From: Chondrilla cf. caribensis
Lineage: Eukaryota; Porifera; Demospongiae; Chondrillida; Chondrillidae
DNA length: 64,000 nucleotides
Direction of reading: 5' to 3'
Assembly: GCA_964020155.1 (NCBI GenBank)
Contig: OZ026552.1
Location: 1,187,501 to 1,251,500 of the forward strand
This document shows positions 39,516 to 50,965 of this stretch, one piece after another; positions within the stretch are counted from its first letter, which is position 1, and the number at the start of each line of letters is the position of its first letter. Position numbers and translations under genes: made by a program. Under the pieces are notes generated by a model. The model was not told the DNA's origin and ran no database searches. It saw only the letters and a list, made by a program, of their open reading frames with translations.

Positions 39516-41738
39516 CTACGCCATCGTACAGTGTAACAAGAAGATCTCCATTGTGGTCAATTGCCAGACCATGAGGTCCAGAGTGATGAGGATGTCACGA
39601 GGAGAGTTGAGTTGACCTTTACCAAACTCTCTTTGGAATACACCATCTGGACTGAATACTTGGACATGATGGTTGTTGTAGTCTGTGACGTACATGTCCC
39701 CATCAGGTGAGATGGCTACTGCACTAGGGAGGATGAACTGTCCAGGACCACTGCCTTGTGATCCAATGGTACGCATGAGCTGACCCTCCAGGGTGAAGAT
39801 GGATATCCTGCTGTTCCCACTGTCTGCAACATAAACTTGTTTGTTGTTCACTGTCACTCCCCAGAAATAGGAAAGGTGACCAACACCAATATGTTTAACA
39901 AAGGTTCCATCTGTACTGAACATTTCAATACGACTGTTAATACGATTACAAACATACACTAACCCATCTGCATCTACAGCTATACCAGTAGGAGAGATTA
40001 GCTGTCCATTTCCACTTCCTTGTTGACCAAATGATCTGATGTGCTTCCTCTGCTCATCAAACACATGAATCTGATGGGTGTCGCTGTCGGCAATGAATGT
40101 GTGGCCATTTGGAGCTACTGCAATACCCCAAAGACCACCTGGCTGTTGAGGGAAGTTGAGATGTCCCTTCTTTGCTCCAAATTCTGCAACATTCTTTTTG
40201 AGCTTTACTGGTTTTGGCTTTGGTAGGAAGTTCACTGCAAACGGACTACCTCTAACATCACTCCCGTTCACTAGAATGGACAGATCACATTCTCCTGTGT
40301 ATGTGATAGGGAAGGATAAAGTGTACTGTCCATCATCATCATCCACCGCCTTCGCTTTGATGGCTGGACCTGGGATGGGGGACTTGGGATGAAGGATTAC
40401 TTCAACATTATCCCCTCCTCTTGTACATCGGATATTCTTGCTGTTGAATGTGTTAATCGTCAGTGTTATCGGGTCAGATCCATTTGATCGCACAGTCTCT
40501 GGTTTGGGCTCCACTGTACAGTTGACAGGACAGGCTCCGTCTTCTACAACACCGAATTCTCTGATTGACTTCAAAAGAACATCTTGGTTGGTGGGGTCAA
40601 AGGTCAACACCTGAGACACTGTGTGCTCAAACTCTTCCTGACACCATTTTGAGGTGAGAACGGATTGTTGTGTTTGGACTAGATCCTTACTAGCTATCAC
40701 ATCGTAACTGCTACCACTGGTGAGGAGAAACTGAAGGGAGGATTGAGTGTTTGCTGACATCTCCCTCTCTCTCTTCGCGGTTGTGACCTTAGAACTGATG
40801 GTACGCTTCTTCTCTTCGGCTTTGGCTATAACCAGTCTACAAAGTTCCTCCTTCCTCTCATCCACAACCTCATGGATGTTCTGGAAGGTAGTGTTGATAT
40901 CATGGAGTGTGGCCTCTTTCATCTTGTCCACAGTTCTGATCTGAGTCTGGAACTCCTTCTCGATCTTCTGGTACTTCCTCTTATAGCAGACAGCAGTCTG
41001 ATGAGCGATCTTTACAGACTGAGTGTGACGATGGGACACACTAGCATCAAGAAACACTGGAACGTGTGAGGATTTGCGGTCTACAGTACATGCTTGACAC
41101 ATGAGTGCATTACACTGTTCACAGCAATACTCGAGAATCTTCCCATTGTGTTGGGGACAGGTACTGGGTATGGTGCTCTTTGGAGAAAGAGTCTGGATAT
41201 CCTGAGGGATTAGGGAACGCATCTCTTCCAAAGTCTTCACAATGTGGTCTTCATAGGCATCATCCACCTCATGTCCGCCATAGCAACGTTCACACATAAA
41301 TTTGGTACAGTCTGTACAGAACACAGTCGAAGGTGAGTCACCACTCTTACATCGCTTGTTGCCACAAGGAATGGGGACGTTCTTGGTCACTTTCTGCACA
41401 ATCTTCATTCCCTCGATATACCGAGCTAGGGGACCGTTTGGTACAGGAACACAACGTAGGTTGTCCACTCTACACTCACTCTCCAACACCTTCCTGTCGT
41501 TACAGTGAGTGGATGTGTCTCCACATTGGGTGCATTTCAGTCGGCCATCTTTCACTTCCAAATTAGGAAGACAATCCTTGCACACTGAATGTAGACAGCA
41601 CAACAGATAAGGATTGTTCAGTTCTCTCTTGCAGTGACCACATGTCACATCAGGTTCAACAACGACTGGTTCTTGTTCTTCCTCAGGTGACGACTTGTCC
41701 TGTGAGGACTGATTAGTTGGAACTGGACCTTCGGCCAT
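39516..41738 (-). CDS. TRIM-NHL copy E with damaged last propeller blades (740 aa)
   Basis: RING, both B-boxes, coiled coil, filamin repeat and NHL blades 1-4 are intact. A 94-bp deletion at 39583/39584, by comparison with copy D, removes the middle of the fifth-sixth blade region and shifts the frame. The protein ends LDLMVWQLTTMEIFLLHCTM plus one residue instead of the NNRVVIFNTTG...KQVAIF end. Short repeats (AGAG/GCAG) flank the breakpoint. A six-blade ring normally closes with the last strand, so folding is doubtful. The start is taken at MAEG (41738); 19 in-frame codons upstream lie before the splice acceptor. Loops: LISPTG, DSDTHQ, NRINSR, DSGNSR, FILPSA. Confidence 0.85.
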   Translation of the reverse strand: MAEGPVPTNQSSQDKSSPEEEQEPVVVEPDVTCGHCKRELNNPYLLCCLHSVCKDCLPNLEVKDGRLKCTQCGDTSTHCNDRKVLESECRVDNLRCVPVPNGPLARYIEGMKIVQKVTKNVPIPCGNKRCKSGDSPSTVFCTDCTKFMCERCYGGHEVDDAYEDHIVKTLEEMRSLIPQDIQTLSPKSTIPSTCPQHNGKILEYCCEQCNALMCQACTVDRKSSHVPVFLDASVSHRHTQSVKIAHQTAVCYKRKYQKIEKEFQTQIRTVDKMKEATLHDINTTFQNIHEVVDERKEELCRLVIAKAEEKKRTISSKVTTAKREREMSANTQSSLQFLLTSGSSYDVIASKDLVQTQQSVLTSKWCQEEFEHTVSQVLTFDPTNQDVLLKSIREFGVVEDGACPVNCTVEPKPETVRSNGSDPITLTINTFNSKNIRCTRGGDNVEVILHPKSPIPGPAIKAKAVDDDDGQYTLSFPITYTGECDLSILVNGSDVRGSPFAVNFLPKPKPVKLKKNVAEFGAKKGHLNFPQQPGGLWGIAVAPNGHTFIADSDTHQIHVFDEQRKHIRSFGQQGSGNGQLISPTGIAVDADGLVYVCNRINSRIEMFSTDGTFVKHIGVGHLSYFWGVTVNNKQVYVADSGNSRISIFTLEGQLMRTIGSQGSGPGQFILPSAVAISPDGDMYVTDYNNHHVQVFSPDGVFQREFGKGQLNSPRDILITLDLMVWQLTTMEIFLLHCTMA

Positions 41739-41752
41739 TTTAATTTCGTTAC

Positions 41753-42680
41753 CCTGAAGTATAGAGGAAGACAGATTTCTGATTGGATGTTTCAATTGAG
41801 ACCAATGATATCAACACATAGTGTATGTGAGTGAAGGGACCTAATTGTGCTAGGGAATACACATGGTCAAGGCGAACTTTAAACTCTAAGGGAAATACAA
41901 CTTGTTATATATGAACTTCGGATTGAAGGTTCAGGCTTATCATGTTGCAACAACACAAACTGCTCATTTCAATATGAAGTGGTTGTGGACATCGAAGGGT
42001 CTCTTACTTAATACTTACTCTCAGTATTGTATCACCTGGGTACACTATGCAGAAACACAAACTACTCTTTCTAATATAAACACAAGTGGTTGTAGACTCC
42101 AAAGAGTCCAGCCAACCCCTCATTCATCATAAAACACCTACTCTCAGTATTATAGTGTACAGCTATACAATCCTCACATTATCCATAGGAGTGACATTAA
42201 CAGGATATTGTACCAAGTGTGCTGACAAGGATACTCATGAAGTAGACAAGTTGTACCACAGGTTATGTAGTACGTGTAGTCTATGGTTGTACTGGTCAGA
42301 CTACAAAACAGTGTGTTTTCCAAGCAATAACGTGTTAAAACAGGCAGGAAAATTGGTAAGGTAGCGCATTTCACTAATAATAGTGTACGTAAACACAATC
42401 TCAGTCCTACACAGAGAGCGACCAATTGCAAGCATCGTACGATTTCGAGTGGACTGAAACGATCTTTTCAAGTATGCAACCAACTGCCCATTCATGTACG
42501 GTTCGAGGATAAACTTACCTTGCAAACGATTGGGAAAATTTCTCGCGAAATGCGTTACAATGTGCCGGAAGATGAAAAATTAGGGAACAAACAAAAATTC
42601 CTCCCAACGAACTCGTGGCCTCACTGATCACGTGACACAACTCTCTGTCCCGCCCCCTAATATACCAACCACTAAATCCC
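41753..42680 (-). promoter_or_regulatory. 5' UTR intron and promoter of TRIM copy E
   Basis: The donor is a stronger GCAAG|GTAAGT with exon end at 42519. The plus-strand CxxC frame is intact at 42086-42364. CACGTG is at 42629-42634, followed by TCCCGCCCCC. The TATA-like box is CACTAAATCC. Confidence 0.6.
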
Positions 42681-42684
42681 AACT

Positions 42685-43440
42685 ATGAATGTAATTAACA
42701 TAATATAATGCAGAGAATCATTAGTGAAGTTCTTCTTTGATATTTCTACTTCAGGTTCATCTGGAGAAAGAAGAGAACACAGTTTAAAATAATAATCTAA
42801 ATAAAGCATATATTATGCATGCACATGTGCACATGCACCAACACACCCGGCCCATTTGCACATGCACAGAGTACACCTTAGGTGTACTGCTGTCATAATA
42901 TCCTTCAGTCTTTCACGATCCTCCATTATGTGTAGACAAAGTTAAGTCTTGTAAAACATGGTAAGAACGATCAAAAGGCATTCTTCAAACGACCTGTGAC
43001 TTATGCAATAACATGACACAACTGTGTGTCCTACCCTCCACTAGACTATATAATCTTTACAATAATTCCTAAAACTATAAATGCAATTTACATAATGTAT
43101 AATGTAGAGAATCAGCAGTAAAGTTCTACTTTGATACTTCTACTTCAGCTCCATGGAAGAAATGAAGGCAGTTTACAAGGGGAATTTGAGTAAAGTATTA
43201 TTGTACACATTCCCCACACAAACAAACCCCACCCACAAACATAGAAACAAAACATATTCATATGCATGCGCATACACACTCACTATAGCTAATGACCAAT
43301 AAATACAATCAAATTTCCCATCAATCATAAACGTAATTAACATAATGAAATATGCATGGATAATGGACAATCAGTATTGAAGTGTTACTATATCATCTAC
43401 TTCATCTTCAATTGGAAGAATACAATGCAGTGTAAAAACA
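42685..43440. repeat. Three decayed copies of the conserved octamer block
   Basis: The block found once in other modules occurs here three times: about 42685-42790, 43075-43160 and 43315-43430. Each has the order TTTACATAATGTA, GAGAATCAG, AAGTTCT, CTTCAGCTCCATGGAAG-like and GCAGTTT. The third is most decayed. CpG-poor AT-rich DNA fills the gaps. This is a local triplication upstream of one promoter. Confidence 0.6.
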
Positions 43441-43459
43441 TGATATGCATACCAATTGT

Positions 43460-43463
43460 ACAC

Positions 43464-43519
<56 letters not shown>
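43460..43519. repeat. (CA)n microsatellite, module F
   Basis: A short CA tract following the last copy of the octamer block. Confidence 0.97.
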
Positions 43520-43520
<1 letters not shown>

Positions 43521-44380
43521 TTACAGTGATAAACTCCCCCCTCATCCCACACTCCACGATCAACATTGAAGTTTTAATGTATCACATGTGTCATGTGTTA
43601 GTGTAACTCTTACATACAGTATATATGTATACATATATTTATTATTATTCACCACTACATATGTATGTATATATTAATTACTACATGTGCCCATTATTGA
43701 TAATGTACAGCTATTGCTTAGCTGATGGTACATCTGTATTTGAATGGACAATAGATAGACAACAGATACTCTTCTACAAACAAGCACTTACAAAACATGA
43801 TATTAGGTTAATTGAGACTAGTCATAGGAATAATATTATTACAATGAGTATGTATGTACATAAATAACAATTATACTATTGGTATGAGACAAAGTACACT
43901 CAGTACAATATAATCACAGCATAGTACAAACAGTAGGACTGTAAAAATTTACTTGCATGTCAATGAACAAACATGCAAACATGCATGTACACACTATCGA
44001 ATGCTTCCTGATGTAGTTAGTGGTCTGAAGTGAGTGGATGCTGCCTCAGGTGCATGCTCCCAGATCAACTACTCTAGTGTGTGCACATGGTACACTGCAG
44101 CACACGTACATCACCAACCACACCTCTACACCAGCTGCTAACTACAGCCCTCCTCACTCACTAGGATTGATCTTGTGATTCACAGATTTTGTTATTGTTT
44201 TCCATTAATTTTCTCACCTCCTCCCACTATCCTCACAACATTCCCATCAAATATGTAAACACATGTGGATCCTATAAGCCAAAGGACAATCACACACAAT
44301 GGATTCATATTCTGGAGGGCTAGTAATAGCATCTTGGCTAAAGTCATCCCCAGTTGAATTAAATTTCATATCTAAAACTC
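43520..44380. other. Module-specific sequence
   Basis: No counterpart elsewhere in the window; the unknown plus-strand block of other modules is absent. A plus-strand frame at about 43710-43866 (DGTSVFEWTIDRQQILFYKQ, ALTKHDIRLIETSHRNN) looks protein-like and follows a TGTACAG acceptor-like word. It has no partner exon that I can see. The rest has no feature. Confidence 0.3.
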
Positions 44381-44994
44381 TCAGCTCACATCATCACACC
44401 ATACTCACCTCTTGGGTCAAATGAGACATCTCATAGATGTTAACATAGCATGGTCTGGACACAGTTAGTGCTACTGGTCAGTTGACTGGGACACTATCAA
44501 AACTACTTCACAACTGAGTTATTTTGGAGTTCAACAATTCCTGCAACATTGTTCACCTTCCACAAATCTTGTTGTCTGCTCGCATCATAGGTGACGAGTG
44601 GAGTATAGATCCATGCTTGTAAGTGACTACGAATAAGATCAGTAGCAATAATAAGTTAGTATGCTTGCGGATGTGTACCGTTCTGAACCGTCTTCCGGGA
44701 AATTCCTATACTAAAAGCACGCACACAGTCTACCACAAATTTCTGCTATATTCTTCTCTTCATGCCATTCTCTCCCTATACTGTGTCCCCTGACCACGAA
44801 GGACGTCTCCCGTGTTCTGTGGTAGTCGTCGGTCATTTTGGACAAAATAGGAAACCCTTTAATTTGGGACAGGAGGCGTAACCAGTGAAAAAGTAACGCT
44901 ACACTAGCCCAATCTTCTCTCAATCTTCGCGATCGCAATCGATCTAAGCTATAATCTGCTTTGTAGAGCTGCTCGTCGTCAGTGTTTGTGTTCA
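44381..44994 (-). CDS. Putative small minus-strand exon, MTDDY family (copy F)
   Basis: The frame runs from 44836 (MTDDYHRTRETSFVVRGHSI, GREWHEEKNIAEICGRLCAC) to a stop at 44711. Downstream on the same strand at about 44400-44500 is the CYVNIYEMSHLTQE-like stretch ending at AAGAG|GTGAGT. Same interpretation and doubts as copy D; only the part at 44711-44836 is proposed as coding. Confidence 0.3.
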
Positions 44995-45915
44995 ATGGAC
45001 GAGTTGTTTGCAGGTTTTGTTTAGTGAGTTTTGAAATTTCGTTTATATTGTACAGATCCCTCCAATCCTGACCAACGCACGTAGCTAGCTATCTTTACAT
45101 TCACTGCAAGTAGAGTGTACCTCATGTACGAACATTTGTGGCTGTCTCCGTTCCCATGGTAACTCATCTATTGTGTGTTATACGCGAGGTCTACTATGCA
45201 GCTATAGTGACATTGATTGGTGCATTCAAATCTGTAGCTACCTGCTGTGTGACGGTGTGCACTGTATGTACTTGCATGCAGTGTGTACATGTTTATGTAC
45301 ATGTCCTAGAACCTGCTTATTCTTTTTCTTATTATGTTTGCTAAATTCATGTCTCTTTATTTCAAGGTTTTCTTCATTCTATTGTCAGATCAATATAGAT
45401 ATCCAGATCATACCTAATTGCCCATAATCTGATCTGTTATTTCCCCACCAATGTTCGCTAATCTTGCAGTTTCCAGCACACAACACACTGTACTGTGTGA
45501 ATTACTATAGTGTACATTGTATGTGCGTGTACTGAGCAGTCTTGTAGGCAGGATTTAGAGAAGGTGGTCCACATTTATGGGTTGCTGTTAACAGAGTGTT
45601 AAACCTTCATAAAACCCCACCTCCACCCCTCCATAAGGTCACGATGTGTGCTTTGAATTCCAAAACCTGAGAGTCTTAGGGGTTCCTATGAACATAGCAC
45701 CCCCTACCTACAAGGCTGCTATGTATGCACTGTAGTGTGTGTACTGTCCTGTATGGTACATATATGTATGTACATTGCATGTATGCATAGTGTGGTCTAT
45801 TCTGTGTGCATACAGTATAATACATATTCATTGTATGTATGTGTGTTCTGTGGTCAACTGTGTGTACACGCTGTACAATATTTGTATGTATCCCCAGTGC
45901 CTATCTGCCCCTCAG
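44995..45915 (+). other. 5' part of Cep57 gene F
   Basis: MDELFAGFV exon candidate at 44995 with GTGAGT donor, the REVYYAAIVTLIGAFKS frame at about 45186-45237, and the GTTCCTATGAACATAG block at about 45681 (acceptor CTTAG). Phases between them are not continuous, so the 5' gene model remains open. Confidence 0.4.
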
Positions 45916-48534
45916 AATGGACCTGCCTCAGTACACACTAGCTCCTCTAAGGGTGAGGAATCTCAACATCAACTCATTGTAAGGTGAGAGGTAGGGTCAG
46001 CCAGTGGCTGTAAGCAGTGTGCATACACAATGTGGACACATGCACTGTTGTCTCTTTGTGAACCATAATATGCTGACATGTTGGTATACCTACGTATGTA
46101 TCATATGGACCCTGGGGAGCTTTTGTGACTGCCCACAAAGCACATCCTGTTGGTCACCACTAGTTCTGTACTACCTCCAGGAGGGTGTACATGTATTGGT
46201 ATTTGTGCTATGATGCATTGCATGGACATCAGAGTGACTGTGGTGACCAGCAATAAAATTTTAAATTTTACCATGTCACCACGAGGCCTATAGCACCAGG
46301 AGGTGTGTATGTATCCAAATGTGTGGTTAATTTGGTTATGGACACTGATTAGATCATGATGACAAGCAACAAAACATAAAATTACCTGTCCAGTCACCAA
46401 GAGGTCTACGTATAGCACCTCTATTGGACTGTACATACATACAATGGTGCATGTATTTATATGTGAATGCATACTTCACATACTGAAATTGGTGCTCTAG
46501 TCACTGTTGACTGTTTTGATCTCTAGGGACTGAGACAATGCACATCCTCTATCATGTGAGCACACACATACATATTGTATGTACCTACTTATCTAAGAAT
46601 AATATTATTATATGCACAGTGTGAGTATGCTTTTTATGTATGTACCTAATATGTACAACCTATACCGTAAAAGCGGGTTGTTAAGCGCATATCTTTTGTT
46701 AAGCGCCTGTGAATTTGTTGTCGATACATTCAATTGTTAAGCGCATATGGGCGGTGTGCCACGTGCACTTGAAACAATACGGCAGAAAGCAGCTCCAGCG
46801 GGCAGCAACAGCTCGTTATTGAGCTACAAGCCTCGAAAAGGAACAAGAAAGTTATGGGAGGGAGTAAAAACTGAAGGCGCTCAAGTTTTATCGACACAAC
46901 GGTCGCAATCTGTACAAAACGTGCAAGCACTCTTCACGAAGACACGCGGACACAAAGACGGTCCTGCGTTTATTAAAGACGAGGAGAAAATTCGCCATAG
47001 CAGCAAAGGGAGTGAACGTGTGTATAGTTCGAAAGGAAGGCCATATATCCAGATGTGGAAAACAAGACATACTCTGCTAAAACTTTCGCATATTGCTAAT
47101 AGGCGCATATCTTTTATTAAGCGCACATTTTCTTGTTAACCGGAGTCATAAGCGCATGCGCTAAACAACCCGCTTTTACGGTATATAACTTATTCAGGTA
47201 CAGTACAATTTCATATATTATGTACTCACATCTGTTGCAGTCCTGTGGTGGTCCTAGTGCATCTGGCAAGGCTAAACCTGGAGTGCACTATGGGCTGAAT
47301 GCAAGGGACATCCCCTTCATCTTGGAAACTGTGAGGAAATTATCTCCATGCATAATATTGTACATAAGTACTTACGTACGTATGTACTTTATGTACGTAC
47401 ATACGTATGTAAGTACGTATGTTATGTGTATCCAAGTATACAGACACTCTGGGGGAAACACCGGACATACGTATGGTATACATATGCACGTGTGTATTTA
47501 TGTATAACAAACATATTATGTGTACACTTTTACGTACGTACATCCTTGTGGAGGAATCTTGTTTGCAGACACTTGAGAATGAAACTCATTAAATGCAACA
47601 TGTACGTATAGATCAATGTACATGCTTCTCATATTAGTTGGGCTAATGTTCTTGTGCATGTACACAGTATTTGTACATACATATGTACACTAAACACAGT
47701 CATGCCTACATGTTTATTAGTAGGCATCTTGTTACATGCACATGTACGTATGTATGGAGTGTATACATCTCAAAATTGTATTATTGTGTGTTTACTTGTC
47801 AATTGTCTCCACTTGTCCCCAGTCCACCACCAACTCCCACTCGGTGGTAGCCAACATGCAGAAGGCTGTCTCCTTGATGAAGGTCCACAGCCATGCATTG
47901 TGTGGGGCTATAGCCTCCTCTGCTCTCCAGAGAGAAGCTGCTCAGAAATCAAAAGACACTAGAACATTTAATCCTTCTGATTCACTGGAAGAACTCCAGC
48001 GTATGCTGGGTGACCTTGAGAGGGAATTTGCTGAGTTGGCATGGTGAGTATGAGTGGATTAATGGTGAAGTAGTGATGTATGGTGTTATCAGGGGGTGAG
48101 AACATACCAACACACTTATGAATGTGTGCATACGGTCTGATGGTAACGGGAGGTTCCCTTCCTTTTTGTGCAGTGAGCATCAGAGAATAGTGAGTGAGTT
48201 GTACCGTCATCAGCAGTCAACGAGGACAGTGAACAGTGAGGAACTGGAGGCTGTAGCAGACAAGATGAGGGGCAAAGAGGACCACATAAGAATTGTGAAG
48301 AACCAGATGAACGCTTTGAAGAAGGCAAAGAAGAAAGCAGCAAAAGGAACAAGACCTGTGAATCTAAGTACTTCAGTCAACAAGAAGGAAATGTTGAAGA
48401 ACATGGCTTATTATGAACATATCGATCTACATTCCCTGGAGAAGACTCCTCCTCATAAGAGAAACTTGAATTTATTAAGGAGCGCTAAAGACCTCCAGTG
48501 TACCTTGCAAAAGGATGACTTGTGGTGGGACTAA
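45916..48534 (+). CDS. Cep57-like centrosomal protein (module F)
   Basis: Exons: 45916-45983 (NGPASVHTSSSKGEESQHQL); 47241-47330 (SCGGPSASGKAKPGVHYGLN, DIPFILET); 47823-48043 (STTNSHSVVANMQKAVSLMK... ending ELAC across the junction); 48174-48534 (EHQRIVSELYRHQQS, LEAVADKMRGKEDH, HKRNLNLLRSAKDLQ, WWD, stop). The last three join in phase and are open. The MMSDADELF exon of copy D is not found. HYRL is HYGL and FILGT is FILET. A pogo-like element (46665-47181) sits in the intron before 47241. The role is as for copy D: a Cep57-type C-terminal microtubule-binding region. The N-terminal centrosome-targeting coiled coil is not recognised. Confidence 0.7.
46665..47181 (+). mobile_element. Pogo/Tigger-like non-autonomous element, 517 bp
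   Basis: Perfect inverted ends CCGTAAAAGCGGGTTGTT and complement, with TA on each side (46663-46664, 47182-47183). The subterminal word TTAAGCGC is repeated at both ends in opposite orientations, as expected for transposase binding. The interior keeps transposase-like pieces: FYRHNGRNLYKTCKH in one frame and EEKIRHSSKGSERVYSSKGR in another. These resemble the CENP-B-type DNA-binding part of pogo/Tigger transposases. The catalytic DDE region is absent. Absent from the other modules. Confidence 0.75.
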
Positions 48535-48647
48535 CAATATACGGTATTGGACAGGAGTATTTTATGGTCCAATTTTGCATGACTGGTATGTGTATGTATG
48601 CGTGTTGTATATAATTTATGTGTGTGTACGTACGTATGTACGTGTGT

Positions 48648-48702
<55 letters not shown>

Positions 48703-49278
48703 TACGTGTTTGTGTGTGTCTGTGTAATTTACTTGTGTATGTACGTACGTATGTGTCTACAGGATTACTGTATTATGTGTATGTATGGTATGAGGTGTAC
48801 AAGTTTTTATATTTACTCATACATGTGTGTACGTACGTACATAATGTTGTGTTTGTGTGTAGTATATGTGTGTGCGTTTGTACAATAAGCAATGTACGTA
48901 TACTATTATACTATTTTTGTAATAACCTACCACACTACAATGTATGTGTTATGGAATTATATATTATACTATAATGTAATAATAATAATTATAATATGCA
49001 TATATACGTGCTTATTAATTATAAATGCTACAATACGTAATATCATCTATACATAAATAAATTATAATTAGTGCTTAATAATCTATTAAATTTATGCATG
49101 TGCATATTTTACAATTATGTACTATATATATTGCTAAAGTATATTGCTATGGTATAATTGTAAATAATTGTATGTATGTTATATACGTATTTTGTAAGTA
49201 CATTTGACTGATAATTATGTAGTCACATGCACATTAAAATGATCGCTATAATGAACGAAATACAAAATCCTCAAAATA
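48535..49278. other. Cep57 F 3' region: TG tract and AT-rich DNA
   Basis: TG tract about 48623-48725, then sequence nearly identical to 28840-29399. No gene. Confidence 0.6.
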
Positions 49279-49447
49279 CAGCTATAATACTTGCATGTTT
49301 GTCACCATAAAGTGCAACAAGAAGATCTCCATTGTGGTCAATTGCTAGACCAAAAGGCTCAGAGCCAACCTTAACTTGAAAACTGAAAGAACTGTCCTGT
49401 TGTATTGAAGATGACAATAATACGATTGTTACCAAAGTCAGCAACTA
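49279..49447 (-). pseudogene. TRIM-NHL fragment, last blade (sister of 29400)
   Basis: Same broken last blade as 29400-29545 with one extra small insertion (AACCTTAACTTG at about 49368). Cut at the same point, then AT/CA low complexity to 49700. Confidence 0.75.
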
Positions 49448-49749
49448 ATTATAACACTATTAAGAATTGATATTTTGAAACGCACATGGGCATGCACACA
49501 TGTACACAGTATATAGCACACACAGAAATACACATACACATAATATATAATATTATACACACACAGAAATACACACACACACGTCATACAGAATAAACAG
49601 GTAGAGAGTGTGTGGAGGTAAGGTTGTGCAGTAATAATACATGTATAATAAAAATATTTTATGTACACACATCCACATAAATCCCTTTAGTACATATTAA
49701 TATACTGTAGATATTTTATGATAAATGTGGGGTTGACTGGGCATATAGG
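49448..49749. other. Low-complexity spacer and inverted TRIM-intron piece
   Basis: CA/AT-rich to about 49705, then ATATTTTATGATAAATGTGG, the TRIM 5' intron in reverse orientation, as at 30425-30467. The 600 bp with the RING scrap present in the sister segment is missing. Confidence 0.6.
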
Positions 49750-49968
49750 CAAAGAAGAAAGCAGCAAAAGGAACAAGACCTGTGAATCTAAGTACTTCTG
49801 TCAACAAGAAGGAGATGTTGAAGAACATGGCTTATTATGAACATGTTGATCTTCATTCCCTCGAGAAGACTCCTCCTCATAAAAGAAACTTGAATTTACT
49901 GAGGAACGCTAAAGACCTCCAGTGTACCTTGCAAAAGGATGACTTAGTTGTGGTGGGACTAACAATAG
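49750..49968 (+). pseudogene. Cep57 C-terminal fragment (after module F)
   Basis: AKKKAAKGTRPVNLSTS to NAKDLQCTLQKDDLVVV, as at 30468-30693, with the same loss of the WWD end. No upstream splice site. The frame runs on to 50012. Confidence 0.85.
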
Positions 49969-50208
49969 GGTATTGGACACTGTCAGGAGTATTTTGTGGG
50001 CTGATTGCATGACTGTGATGTTTGTGTACATATGTATGTATGTGTGTACAGTATATATGTGTGTATAATATTATAGTATAATGTACTTGCCTATGTATAG
50101 CATGCCTGTATGTATACACAGGATTACTGTGTGTGGATGTATAGTAGAATGTGTACGTACTACGTATGTTACTTTTGAATCTCATGCGTGTATGTACATG
50201 TGCATTGG

Positions 50209-50501
50209 CAGTGTGGTCACCAGAATTGAAATAAAGAAAGGTACCTTTATGTATGTGGGGAACATTTTTGAGGGGTATAAATAAAGCAGTCACACAACAA
50301 CGCCGACAACAGTACAATTATGTATAATAAACAGTGTAAAGTATAAACAATATGTTATACACTACTCAACAGTAAAACCACATTGATGTACATCGATCAT
50401 TTAAAGAGGGGTGCAGGGGGTATTTTTCAGTCATGATGAAGGGTACTTTGGGTCTCAAGAAGGGTTCTATACCCTTCAAAAATGACCTAGTGACCACACT
50501 G
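50209..50501. mobile_element. Mutator-like MITE, sister copy
   Basis: Ends CAGTGTGGTCACCAG and CTAGTGACCACACTG. Flanks GTGCATTGG and GTGCATTAG: the same 9-bp duplication with one later change. Inherited with the segment that also contains 30927-31214. Confidence 0.75.
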
Positions 50502-50965
50502 GTGCATTAGCATGTATGTGATGTGTACGTGTTTGTGTACGTGCATGTGTACAAAAAGCAATGTACATATGTACTATAATGCTATTTTTGTAATAATCTA
50601 CAACACTGCAATGCAATATATATATGTATTTGTCGTGAAGTAGAAATAATATACTATAAATATGACGATAAATTGTATCATAATAATTTTTATATGGATA
50701 TAATAAAGTATGGTGTTGGAACTAATACAGGTTTTATATTATTATTAATTTTTATTAGGATTGTAATAAACATTAATGTAATGATTTGCACATAATATTA
50801 TGTTAAGCACATTTGACTGTAATATGAGTATATATACGTATGTGATTGAATATCAAATGCATCAATTGTAATGTATAATAATTATATTATAAATTTAATT
50901 TAATGATTTAAAATTATAATCAACAAAATACAAAAACATGCACTCAAAGTATAGCTACTTGTTTA
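50502..50965. other. AT-rich spacer with empty retrotransposon site
   Basis: Matches 31215-31618 and 32302-32368 joined directly. The single word AATAATTATAT at about 50878 is the unoccupied target of the insertion at 31619-32301. Confidence 0.65.

Noticed and set aside
41739..41795. N-terminal extension of TRIM E (19 residues before MAEG)
   Set aside because: The extension spans the splice acceptor CTTCAG and is absent from all other copies.
46881..47126. Minus-strand 81-residue frame inside the pogo-like element
   Set aside because: The plus strand carries the transposase-like remnants; the minus frame has no recognisable features.
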